Assembly: GCA_026261815.1 (NCBI GenBank)
Contig: JAMPIT010000206.1
Span: 496,001 to 560,000 of the forward strand
Origin: Monarcha castaneiventris obscurior
Lineage: Eukaryota; Chordata; Aves; Passeriformes; Monarchidae
Direction: 5' to 3'
DNA: 64,000 bases
A program made the translations under genes and the position numbers. The notes below the pieces were generated by a model. The model did not search any database. It was not told the DNA's origin and saw nothing but the letters and a program-made list of their open reading frames with translations. Shown here one piece after another: positions 50,401 through 61,400 of the stretch (its first letter is position 1; each line of letters starts with the position of its first letter).

Positions 50401-52575
50401 TAAAAGAAAAAACCCCAAATATATGCAAGTCACAGTTCTGCTGTACCCCTAAATAAAATCTTGCACAACGGGTAGCCTTGCCCACCTTTTCTCTATGCAC
50501 TTTGGCTGCTTCATCTGTTAAAAACATAAATCACAGTTGCCTGGAGGGGCCAAAATTTAGAAGGATGCCACCACAGACCAGGGGAGTTGATGACTGACTC
50601 TAACATTTGAGAAAAGCTCTGAGTAAGCTGCTGCTTTTCTATCACGAATGGGATAATTTTTTCCCCCTCTAGGTACACACATTTCATAGCAATATATTCT
50701 GTTGCTATTTAGGATTCACTGGCTACTTTCATTACAAATGTTCTTTTCCTGCTACTTATAACCAGAACTTTTGTTACAATGTCCACTGCCAGACAAAATT
50801 CGCCTCATTCTGAGTTTCATCACAAAACCAGCACTATAAGCCACCTTCACTGAAATTTTTGCAATTCTTTTGGCAATCTTGAGGTGATGATAAAACAATA
50901 GATAGCTTAACATCAAGTGTCAGCAAAAACTCTCAACTACAAATTGATCTGGCTGTTTAAAAATTTAAAAATTAGGTATCCTCTGTATCCAAAGAAGAAT
51001 TGCATTGAGTGGAGGGTTGAATCCAATGATAGGAAGCAAAGCAAATGTTTGTGTGAACCCCAGTGAGAATCAAAATAGCAGCATTTTGCACTGCTCTATT
51101 TATAACTCTATAATTTTAAATGGTAAGACCAAAAATAGTCATTGCAATATGTTAGCTCAATGTATTTTTTCTTTCCAAAGGAGATAAATTAACCTAATTT
51201 TTCTCCTTTCTTGGTAGAGAGTAGTAAAATAAATAATAAATATTTTTCCAGATAGTTTTAGAGGGGTTTTTTTGTTGTTGTTTTTTTTTTTTTCTTAAGT
51301 TTTAATCCTTTGTGGCAAGAGTTCCTGGCATCTGAATATGGTCTTTCCTTATCTGACTTCATTTAGGATCTACATCTATTAAGGGACTTTCAGAAATACA
51401 TAATGATTTAACAAGGCAGCTAGTTCAAGTGGGGGATAATTAGGCTTTCACCCTCCCCTTCACTCTGTGCCACCATTTTTTACTCTCCATCTCCATTGTA
51501 CCCTTAAAAGCAGTGGATCTGCAGCCAAGCATTGAGCATTCCCCACAGCCAACTTCCTCTAAAGCTGCAGTGTGTAATTACAACCAGCTGCTGAGGGCTG
51601 CTGAGAGCAGGGCATTCAGCACCTTCCTGCCCACAACTAAGCCCAGGCTTTGGGAGCCCCCAGGATTGGGGAATCCCCAGGCTTTACTACATGGACACCC
51701 ACAAGGAGGTTCCCACACTATGGTAGTAGAAGTTAAGAGAGAGCAACATTCCAACTTAGCCTTCGGAGATACTAAAAGGACTGGGTATTTCAGACTCCCG
51801 CTTTTCTCCTTCCCCCAAATCCATCTGTTTAAATGGAAGAAAGCCTCCTTCTCTGGATCCGGCTGCTGCTCCGAGCGACCCACTCCTGTGCTGCTCCCTC
51901 CCTGGCTGACAGCCGGCACTGCACGTCCCACAGCGCTGTGCCGGGGAGCTGTGCATCCCCACAGGGACAGAAACGAGAGATTAAGGCCCTTTTTGAATGC
52001 TGTGTGCTGGCTCCTGTGAACTTCACCGGGACTGTAGGATTTTTATTTTCTAAAAAGCAAAAGCCTCGCTGCCAGTCATCAACGTTCAAGATAAACCTAA
52101 ATGGTGTCCTGGTGTCCCGAGGCATGTGAGACTCAGGCACAAAAGCAAAGTGGTGAAGTAGCAGAGGAGGCTATGTAGGCACAGATACACACCTGGACTG
52201 GCTCCTTCTTTGTTCTGCCTTTTCAATTTCTGATAACCTCTGAAACTTAATTACTTATTAGTATTCCTGAAGAAAAATGCAAATTTCCTTTTGTCCACCT
52301 TCAAGGATGGACCACAAAATTCTAATCTTGACCTGTTGGAAGGAGCAAGCTCATCTGACTCCCGCATTTTAAGCAATTTGTGATTCCCAGTGACTTAGCT
52401 ATAGGATTTGCTAAAGGAAATTTCTCAGGCTTCTAACTGTGAACAGACTTAACAGATGAACAAAAATGTTTAGGGTCTCATACACCTCATGTTACACTAA
52501 CAATTGAGTGTGCGAACTCAGAGGACACTGTCATGTAATTACCACTGTTAGTGCCAGATCTGTCCTTTTCCGATG
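44467..52575. other. Gene-free intergenic DNA
   Basis: AT-rich unique sequence with short homopolymers (for example A15 near 45279-45293 and A runs near 47860-47881). Frames of up to 168 codons (51513-52019 plus) overlap others on the opposite strand and have no recognisable domain. No RNA gene seen. Confidence 0.5.
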
Positions 52576-52735
52576 GAATCACAGAATAGCTGAGGTTAAG
52601 AGATACTTCTAGAGATTGTCTGCTCCAAGTGCTCTGCTCCAAACCACAGGTGTGTTGAGTTTTGACTATCACCAAGGATGGAGACTCCACAAACTTTCTG
52701 GGCAGCCCGTGCCACTGCTTGGTAATTGGAGACAA
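52576..52735 (-). mobile_element. CR1 LINE 3' region fragment
   Basis: Reverse-orientation CR1: GAATCACAGAATAGCTGAGG at the left edge (the complement of the 3' terminal octamers and adjoining sequence), then GGAGACTCCACAAACTTTCT and GGGCAGCCCGTGCCACTGC. Moderately diverged and truncated. Confidence 0.85.
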
Positions 52736-53990
52736 TCCTTTATTTCTCTCTGTACATCTTTGAGAAATAATAACCATAATGACAGCATTTTTACAATTTT
52801 CCTTCAGAAAAAACCTGCAATTTCAGGCATGTTGACCATGAAAAAAGTCACTCTTATAAAAGTTAGTCTCAACAAAATGAACTTAAGGTGGAAGTGCAAT
52901 AAATAGTGCAAAAATCCTTATTAGCCTGCAGACCAAAGCAGAAGTGGTGTAAGACTGTAAAGACACATGGTAGGCATGGATAGCTGTTCTGATTAAAGGA
53001 CAAAGCATTAGGAAAGAACAAGCATGTTAGAGATGTCAATACCAAAGAGTGACTGGAATTATTTAGAATGCTTCAAGGTAATGTATCTTCAGCAAATGTA
53101 AAGTACTTAAGAAAGGAGAAATTTAGGTCAAATTGCAGGAAAAGATTTCTAATGGTAAAGTACAGAAAATTACGGAGTATTTGCCTGAAGGAACAGGCAT
53201 GGCATATCCCTGAAGACTTTTAAAACTACACTGTAAAAAGCACTGAAGTGTTTGGTACACAGTAATTCTACACCAGGAAGGAGAAAGGCTAGACGATATA
53301 ACTGGGCTTTTCCATCTCTGCTTTCTGTGATTCAGTGGTAATTCCACTGGCCAGTTCCAGTTTCAAATACAAAAATCCAACATCAGCTATAAGCACCTCC
53401 TGCTAAAACCAAATGTTGTAGAAGAACTTATTCCTTCACCCTAGCACAGAATGCACGTGCTCTTCAGAAATCAAAACAGATCCCATGTTTTAACTTATAT
53501 TTTATTTGAATATGCCTACATTATGATGAAAACATTAAAACTGTAAATACTCATTGTGTTTGTACTTAGAGCAGGGCTCAGATGTGTTTAATGTGGGTAC
53601 TTAACATGGAAATTTCCAAAGTTTGAATGGAAATTATACAGATACTGTTTAATTGAGGTGGATTCTGTAGGTAGTGTTATAATGTCACTCAGCATGAGGA
53701 AGAGGGATAGATCTGAGATTCTGTGAACTTTCAGAGGCAGGCTTGCACCTTTCTTACTTTCTGGTTTGGTTTTCTTGTTTTTTTTTTTTTTTTTTTTTTT
53801 TAGCTGTTTCTGGAGGGATAAAGAAAAAAAGGTAGTATATTTTACATAGAGTCCTCTAAAAGTCTTACTCTTTTCACTTAAAATAACCACTATGTAGTCT
53901 TGATCTCAGGCTTGGAAAGAGATGCAGCTATCTTCATTCCAAAATCCACACAGGCCCATGCTGTTCTTGGACAGCCTTGTTCTACCCCAG
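52736..53990. other. Gene-free intergenic DNA with a poly(T) tract
   Basis: AT-rich unique sequence. A T24 run lies at 53778-53801. It could be the reverse-strand tail of a retroposed sequence, but nothing recognisable adjoins it. No gene seen. Confidence 0.5.
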
Positions 53991-54266
53991 TTGATCACAG
54001 GTGATTAGCAAGGATTGGGCCAGCAGTCCTGCTACACTTTATGGAATAGATGAATTACATCCATGGTATTAAAAGCGAGTAAGCATTTTAAGTCCTAAAA
54101 TGACAAAAAATGTGCACTGAGTGATTAGCAAGGTTGATCACAGGTGATTAGCAAGGATTGGGCCAGCAGTCCTGCTACACTTTATGGAATAGATGAATTA
54201 CATCCATGGTATTAAAAGCGAGTAAGCATTTTAAGTCCTAAAATGACAAAAAATGTGCACTGAGTG
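53991..54266 (+). repeat. Tandem duplication, period 143 bp, two copies
   Basis: The 133-bp blocks 53991-54123 and 54134-54266 appear identical base for base, beginning TTGATCACAGGTGATTAGCA. The 10 bases between them (ATTAGCAAGG) also occur inside each copy just after its start, so the junction sits at a short internal homology (GTGATTAGCAAGG). The lack of divergence points to a recent event or to an assembly duplication. Confidence 0.95.
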
Positions 54267-54759
54267 CCTTGGCACTACCATTTCAGTTTGTATGAGGAGT
54301 GTGCTTTTGAAGAGATTTGTCCTGATAATTTAATCCTGGCTGCTTCAATCTATGGAGCAGTTTGAAGTTGGATTAGTTTCAAATGAAGCTAAACTGGAAG
54401 ATGTGTTCCAGCCATTACTGGACATTCAGTCCACTGCTTCAGACCAGAGCTAGCACAAAGTGAAGTATCCTGAAAAGCACATAGCATGGTCATCCAGCAC
54501 CACCTAGATTCACTGTACAGATCCACTCCCACTGCATCCCCCTACTTCCTAACGTAGATATAGCCCTACTGCCTCTGACAGCCCTCTTCCCAAAACTGAT
54601 GGTCTGACTAACAACACTGCTGGGAAATTAATGGAGAACATGAAGCAACACCATGGACACTACAAGTCTGGCTCATCAGTGACTCTTTATTTCTGATCTC
54701 CTTCCGGAATCTAGCCTTTTTGATTATTTCAGCACTTGCACTAAGTGAAGTGTAAATTC

Positions 54760-55440
54760 TGCGGGACGAATGTGCCCCTCGCACACCATTCAAAGCACGG
54801 AGCAGGAGCACTGAGTCTTCAGCCTTTCCACCCTTCGATCACCAGCATGCCCTTTCCAGACCCGCTCCCGCTCCACCGCGCACCGTCACTCGCTCCTCTC
54901 CGTGCTGCCGCTGCAAAGGCGCTGGCTGGGCCCGGAGGGAGCGCACGGCAGGGCGAGACGAGCCCCGCCGTTCGAGCTGCGGCGTTCTCCTTGAAAAGGC
55001 TGTCCCAGGCCGGCCGAGCACCACTCCCGCCGGGTGCCAGCGGCACGCCCGTCCCGTGCCCGGCGCTGCGCAACCCGGGATGCCCTTTAACCAGCGGCAC
55101 AGCGCCGAACCCCGGGCTCGAGGGAAACGAGACCTGGAGAACAGCCGCCGGAAGCCGCAGCTAAGCTGCGGAGTGGATCTTCTCGGAGCGGGGCGCGCTC
55201 CTCCGGCACCACACACCGTGTGCCAGGCTGGGGCTGTCCCCGAGCAGCTGCCGGCGGAGAGCCGCCGCCCCCACAAGCTGCTCCCGCCGCTCCTCGGGCG
55301 CTGCGACCGGCGGGCCCCGCTGCAGGGGCGCCACCTGGGGGCCAGCGGCGGCACAGCGCCCGACCCGGCCCGGGGGAGTGGCTGAGGAGCAGCTTCCCCG
55401 AGGGAAAGGACTGGCACAAACGGGCAGGGAGAGGGGAGGT
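54760..55440. promoter_or_regulatory. Orphan CpG island, candidate promoter
   Basis: A sharply bounded GC- and CpG-rich block inside AT-rich DNA, about 23 kb upstream of the MAML3 start codon. Frames are open on both strands (for example 324 codons, 54839-55813 minus). They are compositional over the island and show no domain. In vertebrates SCOC is the next gene on this side of MAML3, transcribed away from it, with a non-coding or short first exon. This island is a candidate for the SCOC promoter or for a lncRNA. I could not find SCOC coding sequence (MNADMDAVDAENQ) in the rest of the window, and no convincing donor follows. Confidence 0.55.
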
Positions 55441-58334
55441 CCAGCGGCTGTAGCACGGTCCCTGAAACTGATGCAGCAAGGCGGGATATAATACGCCACA
55501 CATTAGTGAGAGAATTAGCTTTCATTTGAATAAAACTTAATGTAAAATGTTTTGATGAGAACAAGTGAAAACAATGAAGAGAAATGGAAAATAAAGTAAA
55601 ATACAACACCTGTTTATCACCCGGCAGATGCTGCAGATTATCCTTTTCTTTTTCTTTGCGGTCACCCCAGCCCAGGAAAACAGCAGTCAAACATGCAATG
55701 CTGCCAAAAGTGATCCTGTCACTGACAGCACTCAACACACAGAAGGAGATCAAAACGCCTTGGCTTGTGATAGTAAAAAGGAACAGGGCTGCTCTTTGCA
55801 CAGGTATCAACATGACAGAGAATGTTCTGCTATGAAAACAAGTGAACAGAGTTCAACTAGATCAAATATTTCACCACCCTCGGATGGTGACAAACATCCC
55901 GGAACAATCAACATGGTGTAGGCAAGAAAAAAACTTATATTTGAAGAATTTATAGAAGTAGTTATTTCATGGTGATGGTTGCAGTAATGATGGCTTGGGT
56001 GGGCTCTATGCTTTATGTTCCTGTTACCTCTGTCTATCCAGTCGAGAAAGGATGAAGACAGCCTGATTCTAAAACTGCAAACCAAATGTCTCGTGACAAC
56101 TGCAAGGTGGACACACAGAGGCCAGGCTGGAACTGGAGTGGTAGGAAAGCCTTCCCACAGAAAAACAGGTCTTCAACTCAGGACAAGCAATGTGAATCAG
56201 CAGAGTCACTCTTGGGGGGGAAAAGGCAAACATATTTGGTGTGCAACAGGATATTACTCTGTGAGACAAGTGAAGTAATCCTTCTGCTGTATTCATCACT
56301 AGCATCAGGCTTGAGTGCAGCACCTTGGTCTGGGCACATTTCAAGAATGTTGTTAACTGGAAAAAGCAGCAGGGAGAAAAGAGAGTGATCAGAGGGTTAG
56401 AAAACACGGCCTAGAATGAAGGATCAAAAGAACTGCAACTGTTTTATCTCCAGATGGGAAGACTGAGGAGGAGTAGGGCCACCATTTTCAAAGGAAAGGA
56501 GTAATTTGTTCTGCCTGCCCATTGTGAACAAGAAGCAATAGATTTAAATTGTGGCCAACTTTTCTAGTGATAAGCACAGGGAGACATTGAAACATATTGC
56601 CTGGAGAGGTTGTGGTGTATTTGTCACTAGAAAACAAATTAAACAAACATATTTTGAGGCTGATATAAAAAAAAAAGAACTCTTAGTGGGGATTACCAAA
56701 AAAAGTTTACAGCTGCCAAAGATCCCTTCCATTTCTTTTACTATTATTTCATGAGAGGAAAAAAACCTTTTTTTACTTGAAACACAAAAAAAAAGGGGGA
56801 ACAATATTTCCATTTTTTAAGCTAGCTCATGGAATGAACTGAAAAACCACAAGTATTTCTGTATCTCAGCCCCCTGTCAATGAAACGGAGGTAGCAATGC
56901 ACAATTTCTGATACCGCGAGTCTGTAATGCATTATTGCAACCTTGTGGATGCTGGGAAAGGAGGTGATATACAAATGTGCAGTATCTCCAGACACCCTCA
57001 GTTTTTTCATACTTGCACTGCTTTAAATGCTGCAATTTGTTTTCCTTTCTTCTCTAAGAGTTCACAGTACACTGTGATCTCTCCTAGTACCTGAAGTACA
57101 CCACTTCTCAAAGAGGAACAAACCAGAGCTCATGTGGTTTAATAGAACACAGCAGTTGAGAAATACCTCTGGATTAAAAACCCACAAACCCTAATCATTA
57201 CATTTCATACTACTACAAGTTTCTTTTATTGTATAAATTGCATCAAAAGAAATTTCTAATTCAGGAACAGTGAGAGGATCCTTTCCTCTCACTTAGGCAT
57301 GTTAAATCGTCTACTGAACAAAATCTACTTCCCCAAAACAATTAGCGAGCATGTACAGCCAACACTAACAGTGACTATTCAGAAGACCTATCAAACCAAA
57401 ACAGAGCTGAAGTACCTCAGCTGAAGTACCCTTCCAAAATGCAACAACGGGACTAGATTCACTAGAACTTTAAAAGATTCTTTGTTGTTAATAAAGTTTA
57501 TATTTAAAGAAAAACAGTTCAGGTGAATATGGCATACTGTATAATCCAGACAGACAACTGCAGATCTACTAAAAACATTGATCTCAAGCTAAAACCATTT
57601 TTAGCAGCCTTGTTCAGAAAATTCTTTCCAATCATCTTATTACAAATACTTGGTTTTTGCAGATTTCTGCCATGATATCCCAAATAAACCCTGCCTCTTC
57701 TTGCCACACCACTGTCCTGCTCTCCTATCAGCTTGGCAGCCATTTCTCTAAGAAGCCACTACAGACTTCCAGAACCCGATTTCCCTGTGGTACCAGCACT
57801 GTGGCTATGACAGTGTAGTAGCAGCATTTGGGATGGAAACTCTGCATGAGGAAAGCAATAGTGACAGTGCTGGAGATGGAAATACGGTTGTGGCGCACAT
57901 CAGTGCAAGGCCTGTCAAAAACCACTGGGAAGTTTTCCTTGATCCTCAGCAGAAACTTAATCCTCACTCCTGTTGTTTGCACCATAAAACAGCATTTTCA
58001 TGTCCAAATCTGACTTCCTTTTTTTCCTGAGCACATGTATAAATGTATCACTTACGAAAGTGACTGGGATTATTTACATACACTATGTTCCTCATGTGTG
58101 CCTATACTTACCTATATTTAAGAACACAATCCTGGAAAAGTAATTTGAGAAGTAATTTCCTTTTGGCAAAGTGCAAAATACCTAATTCCCTTCTATCTTC
58201 AGTTAAAAGTTGCAATCAACTTATCTTAAAAAAAAAAATTCTTACAAAGACAACAAAACTGCTGATACATTCCACTGCTCCTTTTTTTGCTGTACTGCTT
58301 TTAAACCGATTACTTATAATTTATTAAAACTCTA
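55441..58334. other. Gene-free DNA downstream of the CpG island
   Basis: AT-rich sequence. The frame at 55628-55921 (97 codons, ATG start) begins with a hydrophobic segment MLQIILFFFFAVTPAQ followed by a polar, Cys-containing stretch. I do not recognise it. A GTATCA that could act as a poor splice donor follows CACAG near 55802. Nothing else supports a gene. Confidence 0.4.
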
Positions 58335-58439
58335 GATGTGGGACTTAGGGACATGGCTTAGTGGTGAACTTGGCAGTGCTGGGTTAATGGTCGGACTCGA
58401 TGATCTTAGAAGTCTTTTCTAACCAAAATGATTCTATGG
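58335..58439 (+). mobile_element. CR1 LINE 3' end fragment
   Basis: Plus-orientation CR1 3' terminus: ATGGCTTAGTGGTGAACTTG, GCAGTGCTGGGTTAATGGTC, GACTCGATGATCTTAGAAGT, ending AATGATTCTATGG with one terminal octamer left. About 105 bp, 5' truncated. Confidence 0.9.
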
Positions 58440-61400
58440 AGACAAGTATAATAAAGTACATTTAAAAGCGTATTTATAATATTTTAATAACTACAGTTCA
58501 ACATAGGAGTTGCTTTACTTTGCTTTATATCAATATATTTAAAGATGCAGGGAAAATTTTGGCAAAGATGTGACCAGCAATCAAATGCTTATAGCACACA
58601 GGATGTCAAGGAAAGTCAGACAAGTTACCCTCACTTGTGCTTATCAAAAGCCTTCTCTGCCAGATGTATCATGTGGCTTTTGCTATTAAAGAAAAAATCA
58701 TGACAAGCAGAAATTGAGAGCGATGATCAAATATATTATTAGTGGGGCTGCTCAATAGTTAGTACTATACATTATTTTCAATCTTTGCTTTCTGCAACTC
58801 TCTAAGATTTCAAGTGGAAGCAGTGTCACTGCCATCTCTCTTCTGTATTGGGGAAATGTTTCAACCTTTTTCAAAACCTTTCAGTGGGAAAATTTTTGAG
58901 AGTCAAGAGTCAGTTCTCAGTTAGGTAATACAGTTTATTGAGTCAACTACAGAGAGGTCTAGAGTAAGGCACGAACCACAGCAGTTCTGAAAAAAAGACC
59001 TAATTTAGGGATAGAGTCAATCTAAAAACTGGAATAGGGAACAAAACAGATGAACTCTCCTGACAAGTAGTGCAGGAGTATGAATCAAGGAGGGAAGCTA
59101 AAGATAATGAAGGAACTGATTCACTGAGATACCACAGTAAATGAAGCCGACCTGCAAACCAGGGGACAGTTGAATTTAAGTGTAATGAGATGCTCAAATA
59201 CCTAGGAGAGCTAATCTGATGTGCAAGGACCAAGAAGTGATGGAAGGAAAAGGAAAAACCAAAATTTTACAAAATGTCTAAACAAGGGAGATGGCATTAT
59301 GAAGTGGGCAAAGCCTGAGTAACTGTCACTGTAACCCTTACACCACTGTCACTATAACCTGTACCTTCCAGGTTACAGTCTTCTGTTTTGTTGCACAGTC
59401 TTATTTCCATTTAACACCATCCTTGCTAGACACTGGGACAGATCAATAAGGGAAAAAAAACCCCAAACCAACAGAATACAATGATAATCAAATTGTACAT
59501 CACAAAGCAAAATACAAAAAGGAGAAAACAAAATAGGTCAAATATAAGGTGTTAATTATGACAGTCCACAATTTTAAATACTTGACTTTGCAGTCACAAT
59601 AGCGTTATTACAAATCAGTTGTGTGTGGGCAGATACATTAATTATTCTCATAAATGAATGTCTATAGAAACACAACGTGCAATATATGATTTTAAAGAAT
59701 ACTTAAACAATTAATTAGTCTTAGATCTCTATATTTTATTTTGAAAAAATACTTTCATTTTGAACAATGGAATGTTGGATTTATTAATGCTAACTATTTA
59801 CTAAATATTCACCATTCTCAAAGCTGAGAATTATTCCAAAGCAATGGATTGTTTTATTTTCAGCTACACATATTACAGCAAGAAGAGCCTCACTGAAACA
59901 GGGTCTTAATCTGCAATAAATTGAAGAGCTGTCAGTAAATATCATGCAAAAGACAGGGCCATTGTTATCAGAGTATGAAACAAAGGTTCAAATCCTGTTG
60001 TCCCAAACTTGGTCACAAGAGAAGATATTCGGTCCAATTAGTGAAAGATGAAGATGTCTAGAAGCACGGGGATGTAACGACACAAGCATTTTAAGTGAGA
60101 CTGTGAGTTTTCAGCCAAGATACACATGTATCAACCCTGATTCAACTGAATTCCTCTTCTAAAACTGTTCTCTATGCTTATGATGCTACAGACATCCAGA
60201 TCCAATGAAGTTACACAGAACCGATGGAAGCTGCAGGTCACCTAATGAACTGACAGAAGTCATTGTTCCAATAGACCACTATGTCATAATTTAAGAATCA
60301 CACCAACTGCTTGCTATAACTTCAATGGTGGTATAAGAGGTACTATTTATAGCACAGTATGAATAGTTTCTATTCAAATTTGGGTACAGTTTTTTTGATG
60401 GAATGTGCTTGAACATCTGCAGAGGAGCTATCAAACAGTCCATCAAGCCTGAACTGTTTGTAGGTGAGGAGCTTCCTTGAGCCAAAGGTAGAGATTAAAT
60501 AGGTCTCAGTCCTCTGTGCTTTGAAAATGTGTCCACTAACCTTGCTGTCAGACTTTCTGAAGAATACAGCATGATAATGCAAAATAAATTGTGCAGTTTC
60601 ATGCCAAGTTTCAGGATTAGCTGTGGTGCAGAGCAGATGAATTTTTGAAGCAGGATTAGATTAATTACTTAATTAAGCAAGTTCAGATTCCTTAGGAAAG
60701 ATACTGGGGTTAAGACAGAGTGAAGAATTCTGCAATAGAAATAGACATGCACAGTGTCAAGTCAGTGCTAGAATTAGCAGAAAAGGTGAAAATGCAGGTT
60801 TAGAAAATCATGATTAATTCTAGCAAATGACAGAAATGTCAATAACTTTGGATAGAAAGCAGATTTTAAAAATTGCAAAATCTGCTCTTTCACTTCTGAC
60901 AAGCTAAAGGCATCCAATGTAAATAAAACTGCTATAATCCCTGCTACCCACCCCATGGCATATTAGACATTTTAGATGAGACAAGGAAGTTTTTAGGATG
61001 CACAATTCTATAATGTCTGTGCAAAACCAGAACTATAGTTCCTTTTCAATACATCAAGGCATTAAGATTTGGCACTAAGAATGTGATGGCTACCTTATAT
61101 TTCAGAGCACCTTTACTTTGGAGTTGCTCTGTTGGGAGCCTTGCAAGTGGGGGTTATCACTGCATTCAGAATCTGCCCTACACAAATGTAAATGCACTCC
61201 TAATTTAAGCTTAGCCAGAAGACTATCTGTGTTTCATGCACAAGTACCGTGGATTAAGTTCAGAGGAAGAAATTGAAAACAGGATAGGGAATAGATGAAT
61301 GAAAGGGAAAAGGGCCTAATTTTGGAAGTTCAAAATTAGGTTAGGTAGTTCATAAGAGAACAATGAAAGGAAGTAAATGTGGGATAAATAAGAACTAGAA

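Noticed and set aside
54839..55813. 324-codon minus-strand open frame
   Set aside because: More than half runs through the orphan CpG island, where all frames tend to stay open. The rest has no known motif and its composition changes abruptly at the island edge.
59978..60002. tRNA-like B box (GGTTCAAATCC)
   Set aside because: The T-arm stem pairs poorly, and no A box or acceptor stem is found at the right distance upstream.
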